From positions 1 through 64,000 of the forward strand of contig NZMG01000035.1 of NCBI GenBank assembly GCA_002694465.1: DNA of 64,000 nucleotides, in the 5' to 3' direction. Each line of letters begins with the position of its first letter. Position 1 is the stretch's first letter. The notes under the pieces were generated by a model, which saw nothing but the letters and a program-made list of their open reading frames with translations, ran no database searches and was not told the origin of the DNA. The translations under genes and the position numbers were made by a program. Shown in pieces: positions 1-10,346 of this stretch. This stretch comes from Flavobacteriaceae bacterium. Its GTDB lineage: Bacteria; Bacteroidota; Bacteroidia; Flavobacteriales; Flavobacteriaceae.

Positions 1-340
1 GGAGGTCATCCCCCATATACAATACATTTTCGGGTTTAATGTTGTTTTCGGTAAAGTAGTTTTCTAGTGTACCTGTTTTAAAATGAGCTCCTAAATGTAC
101 TTCTTTTACACCCAAACCTTCTAAACGCTTACGCACCCCTTCATTACTTCCACCGCTTATAATACAAAGATTATAGCCTTTATCGATGGCGGTTTTGAGG
201 GCAAAACCGTCTTTAATATTCATATTCCGAAGCATTTCCCCATCGGTGTTTACAATCACGGTGCCATCGGTTAAAACGCCATCCACATCAAAAACAAACG
301 TGGTGATATGCTGTAAGTATTCTTTATAACTTTTTTCCAA
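1..340 (-). CDS. kdsC: HAD-family phosphatase, KDO-8-phosphate phosphatase (KdsC)-like; C-terminus truncated by window edge
   Basis: Minus-strand translation LEKSYKEYLQHITTFVFDVDGVLTDGTVIVNTDGEMLRNMNIKDGFALKTAIDKGYNLCIISGG...VLYMGDDL has the HAD DxDGxxTDG motif; probable TTG start at 340. Confidence 0.8.
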   Translation of the reverse strand, partial: MEKSYKEYLQHITTFVFDVDGVLTDGTVIVNTDGEMLRNMNIKDGFALKTAIDKGYNLCIISGGSNEGVRKRLEGLGVKEVHLGAHFKTGTLENYFTENNIKPENVLYMGDDL

Positions 341-355
341 AATTGTGTCTTTTTA

Positions 356-1099
356 TTAAAATTTACTCTGAATGGATTCAGAAAGTAAGGTATATATTTC
401 TTTATGCTTTGGGTCTTTCAATAAAGCCAAATGAGCTTCCATTGTTTTTATATCGTGTCGTTTGGCTGGGCCTGTTTGCGCTTCCGCTGGGGAAATGGAG
501 TTCAGTTTTTTTACTGTTTCTAGCATTAATGGCTTCAGTAAATCGAAATCTACATTTGCTTCCTTCAAAAAATCTTCGGCTAAATGAAATAAATGATTGC
601 TAAAATTATTTACCCAAACGGCACCTAGATGTAATTCTTGCCTTTTTTCTGTAGAAACTTCTACAACCTTTTTGGATAGTTTCTCGCCTAATTGTTTCAG
701 TAATTGTAAGTCCTCTGTGTTTTCAGCTTCAATGCAAATAGGGATGTTTTTCCATTTTAGCGTTGCATCCTTTGAAAAGGTTTGAGGCGGATAAAAAACC
801 CCACGTCGTTGTTTTGCCGAAATATTCTGTAATGCGGAAGTGCCCGAGGTATGCACTACAAGTCTATTTTCAAAAGGTAATGAGTCCGAAAAGTTGGGAA
901 TGGCATCGTCTTTTATGGCAATGATATAGACATCGACAATGGCTACCTTAGTAATGTCATTAATAAAGTGAGTCCCTTTTATTTCTGAAACTTCAAGCGA
1001 CGGACTATACACCTGGACAACATTCACCTTTCTTTTTTTAAAGGCTTTGTAAAGATGTTGCCCCACATTTCCGAAGCCAAAAATTACCACTGAAATCAT
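356..1099 (-). CDS. Rossmann-like / DUF2520 domain protein (NADP-binding oxidoreductase-like)
   Basis: N-terminal VVIFGFGNVGQHL Rossmann motif; DUF2520-like C-terminus. Confidence 0.75.
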   Translation of the reverse strand: MISVVIFGFGNVGQHLYKAFKKRKVNVVQVYSPSLEVSEIKGTHFINDITKVAIVDVYIIAIKDDAIPNFSDSLPFENRLVVHTSGTSALQNISAKQRRGVFYPPQTFSKDATLKWKNIPICIEAENTEDLQLLKQLGEKLSKKVVEVSTEKRQELHLGAVWVNNFSNHLFHLAEDFLKEANVDFDLLKPLMLETVKKLNSISPAEAQTGPAKRHDIKTMEAHLALLKDPKHKEIYTLLSESIQSKF

Positions 1100-1172
1100 A
1101 TCACGAATTTAAAATATTTATCTTCATGAGTGGCAATTATTGGGTATCTTTATTCACTAAGTTTTCAGTGCC

Positions 1173-1697
1173 TTGGAAATAATTGAAACAAATATTACAG
1201 AAAGAACAGTCAAATATATTGAGTTTGATACATCAATAAATTGTATAAAGCTTCTCCCTTTAGACAACTGGTGTTTAATTATAATCGCTGACGATAAAAA
1301 TCAAATTTTTTTTGAAGAAATAATAGGGCAGTCAATTGACCGAAAAGTGGGCTATATTTTGAGTGTCGGCGAACAATATGATTTTATACACAATTTGGCA
1401 GATGAAATAATTGGGGTTCGTGCTTGTGAAATTGAAGATAATTTTCTGCCGGAGCATGTAATTATGACAGTAGGTGAAAAAGACTTTGAAAATGGTATTT
1501 GGTTTGGACTTTTCTTAACGATGAATAATGAAACTGATATAAATGAAACAATAATCTTAGACTTCACAAAAAGATCAAGAAATCTAATAATCGAATTAAT
1601 TAAAAAAATAGAAAACGGGTATTTACCACCTGATGATATTCCACAAAATAGCTTCAAATCATTTTTAAAGCAGATTAAAACAAAGTTTAGTTTTTAA
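1173..1697 (+). CDS. hypothetical protein
   Basis: 174-aa ORF with plausible composition; TTG start as tracked; no recognised family. Confidence 0.55.
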   Translation: MEIIETNITERTVKYIEFDTSINCIKLLPLDNWCLIIIADDKNQIFFEEIIGQSIDRKVGYILSVGEQYDFIHNLADEIIGVRACEIEDNFLPEHVIMTVGEKDFENGIWFGLFLTMNNETDINETIILDFTKRSRNLIIELIKKIENGYLPPDDIPQNSFKSFLKQIKTKFSF

Positions 1698-1729
1698 TTT
1701 AATAATTCAGAACAAGTTTCAAGGCAATT

Positions 1730-2125
1730 ATGAATCGAGACATTCAAACGAGAGAAGATGTTCACCTACTAGTTACCACTTTCTATGCGAAAGTAAGAAA
1801 GGACGAATTGTTAGCTCCTATTTTTAACCCCATGATTCAAGATTGGGAAGAGCATTTTGAAAAGTTAACCGATTTTTGGGAAGGAAACCTCTTTTTTAAA
1901 AAAAAATATCTTGGAAATCCGCTTGTAAAGCACGTTGAAGTTGATAAATTCCATCATGGAACAATTGAAGCAAAGCACTTTGGCGTTTGGCTAAACTTAT
2001 GGTATGAAACAGTCGATGCCCTTTTTGAAGGGGAAGTAGCGCAAAGAGCAAAAAATCGAGCACGAAATATGAGTACGTTTATCCATTTAAAAATATTTGA
2101 AGCAAGGAATGAATCCTCAAATTAA
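1730..2125 (+). CDS. group III truncated hemoglobin
   Basis: 131 aa, LVTTFYAKVRKDELLAPIF...HFEKLTDFWEGNLF...H motif pattern of truncated hemoglobins. Confidence 0.8.
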   Translation: MNRDIQTREDVHLLVTTFYAKVRKDELLAPIFNPMIQDWEEHFEKLTDFWEGNLFFKKKYLGNPLVKHVEVDKFHHGTIEAKHFGVWLNLWYETVDALFEGEVAQRAKNRARNMSTFIHLKIFEARNESSN

Positions 2126-2172
2126 AATCAATCAATTAACAAATTTTAACCCGCTTTTTTTCACTATTTAGC

Positions 2173-2180
2173 TACCTTTG
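2173..2180 (+). promoter_or_regulatory. Bacteroidota -7 box TACCTTTG upstream of the ResB-CcsA gene
   Basis: Matches TAnnTTTG; the tracked TTG start (2178) lies inside it, so ATG 2196 is the better start. Confidence 0.6.
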
Positions 2181-2195
2181 CACAAAATTATTCGC

Positions 2196-5100
2196 ATGCA
2201 AAAGAAACTTGCCGCAATCCTTTTCTCTACAAGACTTACCGCTATTTTATTTATTGTTTTTGCAACTGCTATGGCGGTAGGAACTTTTATAGATCAAGGC
2301 TACGAACGTCCACCATCACCCTATGCCCGTGAAATGATTTTTAATGCGTGGTGGTTTGAAGCAATCATGGTTTTCTTTGTCATCAATTTCTTAGGGAATA
2401 TGATTCGGTTTAGATTATTCCGAAAAGAAAAATGGGCCACTTTATTACTTCACATTTCTTTTATCTTAATCCTGGTAGGTGCCTTCGTTACAAGATATAT
2501 AGGCTATGAAGGAGTCATGCACATTCGTGAAGGTGCAACCGAAAGTACTTTTCTTTCTGAAAATACCTACCTCACAACCTATATCGATGGGGATTATAGG
2601 GTTGACGGTGTGCAGATGCGTCGATTTTTGGATCCAAAATTACTGCGACTTTCAGAACGATTGAATAATGATTTCAATATTGAAACAGATTATAACAAAC
2701 AGCCCGTAACCATTCAATTTAAGGGGTTTATTGAAAATGCAAAGGAGGATTTAATACCGTCCGAAGAAGGTGATGAGTATTTCAAAATTGTAGAAGCAGG
2801 TGATGGAAATCGACACGAACATTGGCTAAAAGTAGGGGAGGTTGCCAATATTCATAATTTGCTTTTTGCAGTTAATAATGATACTTCTGGCGCTATTAAT
2901 ATAACAGCTACAGATAGCACTTATACCATCGAAAGCCCATTTGGAGGAACCTTTATGCGAATGGCAGACCAGTTTCAAGGAGAAGTTCTTGCCGATACTG
3001 TTCAACCCTTGCAGCTTAGATCATTGTATCAACTAGCAGGTACTGCTTTTGTTTTTCCAGAGCCTGTTACCAAAGGGGATTATGGAATTGTAAAAGCCGA
3101 TAAAACAGATAAAACAGGAACGGATGCCCTTATTTTAGAAGTAAGTTCCAACAATGAAACCAAGACGGTAAATTTGCTGGGAGGCAAAGGGTTAGCGCCA
3201 GAGCCTGTAACCACAGAGGTGGGCGGACTTAAAGTAAGTCTTGCTTATGGTTCCAAAGCTTATAAGTTGCCTTTCAGTATTACGCTTAACGATTTTATTG
3301 CTGATAAATATCCAGGAACTGAAAAGGCCTACGCTGCTTTTAAAAGTAAGATTACCGTAAACAATTCTGAAACAGATTTTTTCGATTATGAGATTTATAT
3401 GAATCACGTGCTCGATCATCAAGGCTATCGATTCTTTCAAGCTTCTTTTGATCCCGATGAAAAAGGAACTGTGCTTTCGGTAAATCACGATTGGTGGGGC
3501 ACTTGGATAACGTATATAGGTTATTTTCTACTTTACATTGGGTTAATGGCTATTTTATTTGCCCCTAATACGCGTTTCACCGATTTAGAAAAAATGCTAA
3601 ATAAGATAAAAAAGAAGAAAAAATCACTTGCTACGCTAATTCTAGTTATTATTTCGTTTTCAGGATTTTCACAAGAATCAGGACAGCACTTACTTCAAAA
3701 AGCAGAAGCAGATTCTGTTATTAAAGCGAATATTGTTTCTGAAGCCCACGCCGCTAAATTTGGACGTTTAGTTATTCAAGATAATGGTAGAATGAAGCCT
3801 ATTAACACCTTTGCTAGTGAATTACTGCGAAAGGTGAGTGGTAAAAACTCTTTTGAAGGCTTAAATCCAGATCAAACATTTCTTTCGATGACCGAATTCC
3901 CAACCTATTGGTACGGAATTCCCATTATTAAGTTAGATTGGAGAAACGATAGTATTAAAAAGATTTTGGGCGTGCCCAAGGATGCTAAAAGTATTTCCTT
4001 AATTGATTTATTTGACGAAAGAGGGAATAATAAAATTGATCCCTATATTCAGGAAGCTTCATCGAAAGTAAACCCCAATCAGTTTGAAAAGGATTTTATT
4101 AAACTTTACGAAAAATCTTATTTGCTCAATGAAGCATTGGGCGGCGGTATTCTGAAAATATTCCCCATCCCAGGAGATTCCAACAATAAATGGCTGTCCT
4201 ATCCAGAATTGGAACAAGCACAATTTAAAGGAATGGATTCGTTGTATGCAAAGAATATTCTTCCGTTGTATTTTGACAGTCTTCGCAATGCAAGAAAAAC
4301 GGGTGATTATAGTAGGGCAGAAGAGTTTTTAGAAAGTATTACAGGCTTTCAGAAACGCTATGGAAGTGAAGTTTTACTTTCCGAAAAGAAGGTAAATACA
4401 GAAATTCTATATAATAAAGTAGACCTTTTTAATAGGCTGTATCACTATTATATTATGTTTGGAGCCTTTATGTTCATCTTTATCATTTTTCAAATTTTTA
4501 AAGAACGAAAGGTTTTTAAATGGCTTATAAAGGTCTGTAAAATTTCAATTTGGGCGTTATTCATATTAATGACTTTCGGGTTGGTGGCGCGATGGTATAT
4601 TAGCGGGCATGCTCCTTGGAGTGATGCCTATGAAAGTATTATTTATGTGAGTTGGGCAACCATGTTCTTTGGGCTTGCCTTTGGAAGAAAAAGTGATTTA
4701 ACCATTGCAGCAACTGCCTTTGTAGCTTCTATGTTGCTATGGGTGGCGCATTTAAGCTGGGTAGATCCCGCCATTGCCAATTTACAGCCCGTCTTGGATA
4801 GTTATTGGCTTATGATACACGTTGCTGTGATTGTAGCTAGTTATGGTCCCTTCACACTCGGAATGATTTTAGGTGCTGTCGCATTGTTACTTATGTTAAT
4901 GACGACGAAGAAGAACAAGCTTAAAATGGATTTAAATATTAAAGAGATTACCACCATTACCGAAATGTCATTAACGGTTGGTTTGGTAATGTTGACTATT
5001 GGAAACTTTTTAGGTGGTCAATGGGCAAATGAAAGTTGGGGACGCTATTGGGGTTGGGATCCTAAAGAAACTTGGGCGTTAATTAGTATTATGATTTATG

Positions 5101-5354
5101 CCTTTGTGATTCATGCAAGGTTAGTTCCGGGATTACGGGGGCGATGGATTTTTAATGTCTTTGCTATTTTTGCCTATGCAAGTATTATGATGACCTATTT
5201 TGGAGTCAACTTCTATCTTACAGGACTACATTCGTATGCTAGCGGTGATGTTCCCGTAACTCCTAATTTTGTGTATTATTTAATAACCTTTTTTGTGTTA
5301 TTGAGTGTTGCATCCTACTTCAGTTATAAAAAGTACTATGTAAAAAAGGGATAA
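2196..5354 (+). CDS. ccsA: cytochrome c biogenesis protein, ResB-CcsA fusion
   Basis: ~1050 aa; ResB-like N-terminus, CcsA-like C-terminus with WGRYWGWDPKETWALI heme-handling motif; start corrected to ATG 2196. Confidence 0.9.
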   Translation: MQKKLAAILFSTRLTAILFIVFATAMAVGTFIDQGYERPPSPYAREMIFNAWWFEAIMVFFVINFLGNMIRFRLFRKEKWATLLLHISFILILVGAFVTRYIGYEGVMHIREGATESTFLSENTYLTTYIDGDYRVDGVQMRRFLDPKLLRLSERLNNDFNIETDYNKQPVTIQFKGFIENAKEDLIPSEEGDEYFKIVEAGDGNRHEHWLKVGEVANIHNLLFAVNNDTSGAINITATDSTYTIESPFGGTFMRMADQFQGEVLADTVQPLQLRSLYQLAGTAFVFPEPVTKGDYGIVKADKTDKTGTDALILEVSSNNETKTVNLLGGKGLAPEPVTTEVGGLKVSLAYGSKAYKLPFSITLNDFIADKYPGTEKAYAAFKSKITVNNSETDFFDYEIYMNHVLDHQGYRFFQASFDPDEKGTVLSVNHDWWGTWITYIGYFLLYIGLMAILFAPNTRFTDLEKMLNKIKKKKKSLATLILVIISFSGFSQESGQHLLQKAEADSVIKANIVSEAHAAKFGRLVIQDNGRMKPINTFASELLRKVSGKNSFEGLNPDQTFLSMTEFPTYWYGIPIIKLDWRNDSIKKILGVPKDAKSISLIDLFDERGNNKIDPYIQEASSKVNPNQFEKDFIKLYEKSYLLNEALGGGILKIFPIPGDSNNKWLSYPELEQAQFKGMDSLYAKNILPLYFDSLRNARKTGDYSRAEEFLESITGFQKRYGSEVLLSEKKVNTEILYNKVDLFNRLYHYYIMFGAFMFIFIIFQIFKERKVFKWLIKVCKISIWALFILMTFGLVARWYISGHAPWSDAYESIIYVSWATMFFGLAFGRKSDLTIAATAFVASMLLWVAHLSWVDPAIANLQPVLDSYWLMIHVAVIVASYGPFTLGMILGAVALLLMLMTTKKNKLKMDLNIKEITTITEMSLTVGLVMLTIGNFLGGQWANESWGRYWGWDPKETWALISIMIYAFVIHARLVPGLRGRWIFNVFAIFAYASIMMTYFGVNFYLTGLHSYASGDVPVTPNFVYYLITFFVLLSVASYFSYKKYYVKKG

Positions 5355-5379
5355 GTTTTTAATCTTATCCCTTTTTTAC
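5340..5379 (+). terminator. intrinsic terminator overlapping the end of ccsA
   Basis: Perfect 16-bp stem GTAAAAAAGGGATAAG / CTTATCCCTTTTTTAC, 8-nt loop. Confidence 0.75.
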
Positions 5380-5396
5380 AATTAACTAATTAACCT

Positions 5397-6737
5397 CTAA
5401 TTATAAATATAGTCTGGTTGCTGTTCAACCATTCTATAGTCTTGTTGGATTTGTTCTCCTATTTCTAGTTTTTCATACAACTCTTTCGTCATATCCTCGA
5501 TATCAGCTTCGGTAGTGTTTAGTTTTCTAGCAATTTTTGCATTGTCTTTTCCTTCTGAAATGTACTGCAACAGCTTTATTTCAAAACCATCTAAATCGTA
5601 ATGCATGATTAGGTTTTCTAAATAGACATCTTCTACCAATTTTTCGGCTTTTTGGCGGGTATTCAGAACTTCTTGTCGTTTTAAGAAGATTCTCATTTCA
5701 ACTTGTCGCAATGCGTTTTCCTCCTTAATAGCCTGCATTCTAAACATATTAGCATAGGTTAGAATGAGCATTTCTGTAATTACTGCTGCCTTTATATGAA
5801 AGGTTTGCGTAGACAAAAATTCGATCCCTATAGGATTTAGAACAAAGAAATCAAAGCAAAATAATAATGGAATAAAGGACGCAATCACATAGAATTTTGC
5901 ATAATTCTTTCGGCTAAATAAGTACACTCCTGCATTAAAATATGCAAATAAGACAGTGAATAAAGCAGCATTGGTTATGGTTGAAAATATTTCTTTTTGT
6001 GTGATAGCACTAAACGCAACAGCCACTGCCGCAATACAGAATAAAGGCAGGGTCACCCATTTCATTTTGGGCATAAACTCTTTTAAATTTAAATACCGAT
6101 CGGCAAAAATAGCACTGCAAGCAACGGCAATAAACATGAGTAACGATTGCAGGGTGGGGATTACCTCTTTTACCTCCCAATTCAATAAACTAAATAAGCC
6201 ATCGCTGAAGAATAACAAAATCGCCGTTCCAGTGATGGTGAATGAATAAAAAAGAAATGTTTTTTCATCGAATAAGAAAAAGCAAACCAAGTTTAATAAC
6301 ATAAGGGTGGCCACAAAGCCGTAAAATAGCCCTTGATTAAATATGGTAACAATGTCTGTAGATGCTTTTTCCTGAATTACCGTTTGGTCATCAAAAATAA
6401 CGAAGGATGATCCGCCCCCAGAAGTATTTTTTTTGTAGGAAAATTCTTCATTGTTGAAAAAATGATCAGAAAACAAAAAACTCCCATTGTAATACAACGA
6501 AGCATCAACAGGTGTAATAAAATAGGAAGGATTCATCACTGTATTTGGGCCGTTAAATTCGGCTCCTGATTGCTTGTAAAGCACTGCATTTTCAAGGCTT
6601 TGAAGCGAAATACTGTTTGCCTTAATTTGGGCTTTATAGGTCTTATTTTTGGCAAATGTAGCCGTCGATAAGACCATTAAAAGAAGTAAAATTACTGTCC
6701 TCATAATAAGTAGGTTTAATCTATTTGGGACTACCAA
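5397..6737 (-). CDS. 7TMR-DISM-like membrane protein with C-terminal LuxR-like HTH
   Basis: Multiple TM segments; C-terminus LDGFEIKLLQYISEGKDNAKIARKLNTTEADIEDMTKELYEKLEI resembles LuxR HTH; real start possibly further downstream in the reading direction (ATGAGGACAG near 6704). Confidence 0.65.
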   Translation of the reverse strand: MVVPNRLNLLIMRTVILLLLMVLSTATFAKNKTYKAQIKANSISLQSLENAVLYKQSGAEFNGPNTVMNPSYFITPVDASLYYNGSFLFSDHFFNNEEFSYKKNTSGGGSSFVIFDDQTVIQEKASTDIVTIFNQGLFYGFVATLMLLNLVCFFLFDEKTFLFYSFTITGTAILLFFSDGLFSLLNWEVKEVIPTLQSLLMFIAVACSAIFADRYLNLKEFMPKMKWVTLPLFCIAAVAVAFSAITQKEIFSTITNAALFTVLFAYFNAGVYLFSRKNYAKFYVIASFIPLLFCFDFFVLNPIGIEFLSTQTFHIKAAVITEMLILTYANMFRMQAIKEENALRQVEMRIFLKRQEVLNTRQKAEKLVEDVYLENLIMHYDLDGFEIKLLQYISEGKDNAKIARKLNTTEADIEDMTKELYEKLEIGEQIQQDYRMVEQQPDYIYN

Positions 6738-6793
6738 TATAATTAAAAATTACATTTAATCTAATTTTTTTGCACTTTATCGGGATTTTCGTA

Positions 6794-6821
6794 CAAAAAA
6801 AAGCTGCCCATAGGACAGCTT
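6794..6821 (-). terminator. intrinsic terminator downstream of fumC
   Basis: Minus strand AAGCTGTCC..GGGCAGCTT stem followed by a T8 run. Confidence 0.65.
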
Positions 6822-6844
6822 GTAAATTTGATAAGAACTTAATT

Positions 6845-8239
6845 TTATAATTCGCCTACCATGTCTTCGGGTTTTACCCAAGCATCAAACTCTTCAGCTG
6901 TAAGATACCCAAGGTTAATAGCTTCTTCTTTTAAAGTGGTTCCATTTTTATGTGCCGTATTCGCAATTTCAGCAGCTTTGTAATACCCAATTTTAGTATT
7001 TAATGCCGTAACCAGCATTAACGAATTGTTTAATTGCTTTTTAATAACATCATAATTGGGCTCAATCCCTTGGGCACAATGCTCGTCAAAAGAGACACAG
7101 GCATCCCCTAATAATTGCGCCGACTGTAATATGTTGGCAGCCATCACGGGTTTAAAGACGTTTAATTCGTAGTGGCCTTGCATCCCTCCAACAGTAATGG
7201 CTACATCATTCCCCATTACTTGTGCACAGACCATGGTCATCGCTTCACATTGTGTAGGATTTACTTTACCAGGCATAATAGAAGAACCTGGCTCATTAGC
7301 AGGGATAGTAATTTCTCCAATCCCACTTCTAGGGCCACTCGCGAGCATTCTAATATCGTTGGCAATTTTATTTAAGGATACCGCTAGTTGTTTTAAAGCA
7401 CCGTGAGATTCAACAATGGCATCGTGAGATGCCAAAGCTTCAAATTTATTTTCGGCGGTGATAAATGGCAATCCTGTAAATTGAGCAATATAGGATGCTA
7501 CTTTTTCGGAATAGCCTTTAGGTGTATTAATCCCAGTTCCTACAGCCGTTCCCCCTAATGCCATTTCAGATAAATGAGGGAGCGTATTTTTTAAGGCTCT
7601 AAGTCCGTGGTCCAATTGCGATGCATAGCCACTAAATTCTTGCCCAAGGGTGAGCGGAGTGGCATCCATTAAATGGGTACGTCCAATTTTTACTACTTTG
7701 TTGTATTCTTTTGCTTTTTTCTGAAGCGTTTTCAGTAATTGCTCCACACCCGGGATGGTTACCTCTACAATCTTTTTATAGGCCGCAATGTGCATTCCTG
7801 TAGGAAAGGTATCGTTAGACGACTGAGATTTGTTTACATCGTCATTTGGCTGCAGCGTTTTATCGCCCTCACCAATAGCTTTTCCGGCAAGTTGGTGGGC
7901 ACGATTGGCAATTACTTCGTTTACATTCATATTACTTTGCGTACCGCTTCCCGTTTGCCAAATCACCAACGGAAATTGGTCGTCGTGTTTTCCTGCTAAA
8001 ATCTCATCACATACTTGGGTGATTAGATCTCTTTTTTCTTCAGGAAGGACCCCCAACTCATAGTTGGTATACGCGGCGGCTTTCTTTAAATACGCAAAGC
8101 CATACACCACCTCAAGTGGCATAGAAGCTGGGCTTCCTATTTTAAAATTATTACGAGAACGCTCTGTTTGCGCACCCCAAAGTTTATCGGCAGGGACTTG
8201 CACCTCGCCCATGGTATCTTTTTCAATTCGGTAGTTCAT
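6845..8239 (-). CDS. fumC: class II fumarate hydratase
   Basis: [20 protein letters not shown] signature; start corrected to [16 protein letters not shown] at 8239. Confidence 0.95.
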   Translation of the reverse strand: MNYRIEKDTMGEVQVPADKLWGAQTERSRNNFKIGSPASMPLEVVYGFAYLKKAAAYTNYELGVLPEEKRDLITQVCDEILAGKHDDQFPLVIWQTGSGTQSNMNVNEVIANRAHQLAGKAIGEGDKTLQPNDDVNKSQSSNDTFPTGMHIAAYKKIVEVTIPGVEQLLKTLQKKAKEYNKVVKIGRTHLMDATPLTLGQEFSGYASQLDHGLRALKNTLPHLSEMALGGTAVGTGINTPKGYSEKVASYIAQFTGLPFITAENKFEALASHDAIVESHGALKQLAVSLNKIANDIRMLASGPRSGIGEITIPANEPGSSIMPGKVNPTQCEAMTMVCAQVMGNDVAITVGGMQGHYELNVFKPVMAANILQSAQLLGDACVSFDEHCAQGIEPNYDVIKKQLNNSLMLVTALNTKIGYYKAAEIANTAHKNGTTLKEEAINLGYLTAEEFDAWVKPEDMVGEL

Positions 8240-8320
8240 AATACTCTTTTTAAAGCTTTGCAAAGGTACGAATATTGCCTGTTTTACTAAAGTGAGAAAC
8301 TGTTTAATTATCTGTAATGG

Positions 8321-8398
8321 ACATCCCACCCCTAACCCTCCCTTCGAAGGGAGGGGCGAAATATAATTCCCCCTTTGAAGGGGGATTAAGGGGGATGT
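8321..8398. repeat. REP/BIME-like palindromic intergenic element
   Basis: ACATCCC...GGGATGT outer ends enclosing two hairpins, CCCTCCCTTCGAAGGGAGGG and CCCCCTTTGAAGGGGG; the halves are diverged inverted copies. Confidence 0.75.
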
Positions 8399-8477
8399 TA
8401 TAAATGTATAAAACAGAATTAATTGTTGTTGTTTTCTGAAAAAAAGCTGTTATATTTGCACAACAAAACACGTTATT

Positions 8478-8648
8478 ATGTTTGAATTTGATCAATACCT
8501 CGGATTTTTAGCCTTTTTAACCATTTTAACCATTGGATTTTGGTTGATGATTTTCTTAATTTCATTTATGCCATATTGGATTACTGGTTATTTAATTGAG
8601 AATTACAAACTAAAGCGTGAAGCAAAAAAGAAAGAACTAGAAGGATAA
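8478..8648 (+). CDS. small membrane protein (56 aa)
   Basis: MFEFDQYLGFLAFLTILTIGFWLMIFLISFMPYWITGYLIENYKLKREAKKKELEG; TATATTTG box upstream and a terminator directly downstream; below the ORF-track cutoff. Confidence 0.7.
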   Translation: MFEFDQYLGFLAFLTILTIGFWLMIFLISFMPYWITGYLIENYKLKREAKKKELEG

Positions 8649-8667
8649 TTTTCTTCTTTATGATATT

Positions 8668-8697
8668 AAAAACCCAGCCTAACGGCTGGGTTTTTTT
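8668..8697 (+). terminator. intrinsic terminator, possibly bidirectional
   Basis: AACCCAGCC-taac-GGCTGGGTT followed by a T-run; adjacent to the convergent CDS ending at 8696. Confidence 0.8.
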
Positions 8698-10084
8698 ATT
8701 GTTTTACAATTTTTATTATTTCAATTTCTCCAATATCATTAAATATTTTCACCAAATAAATTCCACTATTTAGAGAATTCAAATCCACTTTATTTTGGAA
8801 TAGGAAAGTTTTTAATTTTTGCCCATTGAAATTGAGAATCTCAATTTTATCTATTTGTTGATTAGTATTAATAGTCAGTACATCTTTTACCGGATTAGGA
8901 TATACTTCAATTTTATTTAAAAAATTATCACCGATTCCCAAAACTCCTAAATTTTCATACCAAGCAATTTTATTGTCATTTGAAGAGGCAGATAGGACAT
9001 CAATCCTATTATCACTATTTATGTAAGCTACTGAAATTTCTTGTGGAGTATCTACTAATTGTGTTACAGTAATTGGATTTTCAAAACTTCCATTATCATT
9101 TCTTATCCAAAATATCTCATCTTCCCCACTATTAGGACTACTGCTATATAGAATATCAATAAAACCATCGTTATTGACATCTGCCAATTCACTAGAAGCA
9201 ATATTAGAGTCCCAATTGATTTCATTATTACTCCAATTTTGACCTAATCCGTCTAGATTTTCAAGCCATAGAATTAATGAAGCTCCAAAATCAGTATCTT
9301 TTACAAATACAATATCATTATCTCCATCTAAATCAATATCATGGAGATGTATACCACCCTCATGTTCTAAATTGTGATATAAAAAGATTTGCTTTACTTC
9401 ACTAAAATTACCCATTCCATCTAAATTTTCGTACCAGCATACACCACTAAAACTTCCGAATCCCCTTCTAGCAATTACGATATCATTATCTCCGTCTCCG
9501 TCTAAGTCACCTGAAACTAAATACCTCATTAGTGGATATAAATTCTCATCGACAACTTGTTTATTTCCGAAAGTCCCAGAATTACTTAAGTTTTCGAACC
9601 AAATAATTTCTGATCCAAATTCTACATTAGAACATATAATATCCAGATAATTATCACCATTTACATCTTTTAAAATGAAGGAAACAACAAAATCTTCACT
9701 TTCAAAAATTGTATGAAATGTTTCAAAAAGACCTAAACCATTCATGTTTTCAATCCAATAAATATTTCCCGATGTTTGAAAAAGAATATCCTTATCCTCA
9801 TCACTGTCCATATCCCGAGCAATTATATTTATTATATTTTCAGTTAAATTATTTATGATAGTATTTTCACTTCCAAAATTACCTTCTCCGTCAATATTCT
9901 TGTACCAAGAAAGATGTCCTTGATAGTGCACAATTACATCTTCAAAAGAATCACCGTCTAAATCACCGCTTTTTACCCTAAATGCTTCTATTGCTGTATT
10001 AGAGATAACTTGCTGCTCTCCAAACTGAGCCAGAATGGTATTCGTAAATACCAAAAGTGTTATAATAAGTATTTGAATTTTCAT
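8696..10084 (-). CDS. secreted FG-GAP/VCBS repeat protein with T9SS type A sorting domain
   Basis: Repeated DxDGDxDxD blades; C-terminal VYPNPVKDVLTI...GIYLVKI; signal peptide. Confidence 0.88.
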   Translation of the reverse strand: MKIQILIITLLVFTNTILAQFGEQQVISNTAIEAFRVKSGDLDGDSFEDVIVHYQGHLSWYKNIDGEGNFGSENTIINNLTENIINIIARDMDSDEDKDILFQTSGNIYWIENMNGLGLFETFHTIFESEDFVVSFILKDVNGDNYLDIICSNVEFGSEIIWFENLSNSGTFGNKQVVDENLYPLMRYLVSGDLDGDGDNDIVIARRGFGSFSGVCWYENLDGMGNFSEVKQIFLYHNLEHEGGIHLHDIDLDGDNDIVFVKDTDFGASLILWLENLDGLGQNWSNNEINWDSNIASSELADVNNDGFIDILYSSSPNSGEDEIFWIRNDNGSFENPITVTQLVDTPQEISVAYINSDNRIDVLSASSNDNKIAWYENLGVLGIGDNFLNKIEVYPNPVKDVLTINTNQQIDKIEILNFNGQKLKTFLFQNKVDLNSLNSGIYLVKIFNDIGEIEIIKIVKQ

Positions 10085-10140
10085 TGAAATCTTATTTTGT
10101 CTAATATTTTCTTGGGGAGATACTCAAAGGTAACAAAAAT

Positions 10141-10218
10141 GTCAATTAGAATGAGCACTACTACGTGAAGAATCTGAACAATGAGATTCCTCACTACACC
10201 CAGAATGAAAGGTGAATC
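10141..10218. repeat. degenerate inverted pair of a GAATGAGC..GAAGAATCT-type dispersed repeat
   Basis: GAATGAGCACTACTACGTGAAGAATCT followed by AGATTCCTCACTACACCCAGAATG in opposite orientation. Confidence 0.6.
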
Positions 10219-10346
10219 TAGAATATAAAAATTAGATTTTATCTAATTCTTTAATCATTTCTTCTAAAATTTCAAATTAGCATTTCATCTCTTACCCAAA
10301 AGTAAACTGCAATTGTTACCTTTGCACCTCACAAAAAAGTAACACA

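Noticed and set aside
2178-2195. Tracked TTG start of the ResB-CcsA ORF
   Set aside because: The TTG is part of the TACCTTTG promoter box; ATG at 2196 is in frame.
8304-8495. 63-aa minus-strand ORF spanning the REP-like element
   Set aside because: Translation ([23 protein letters not shown]) is just the read-through of the palindromic repeat.
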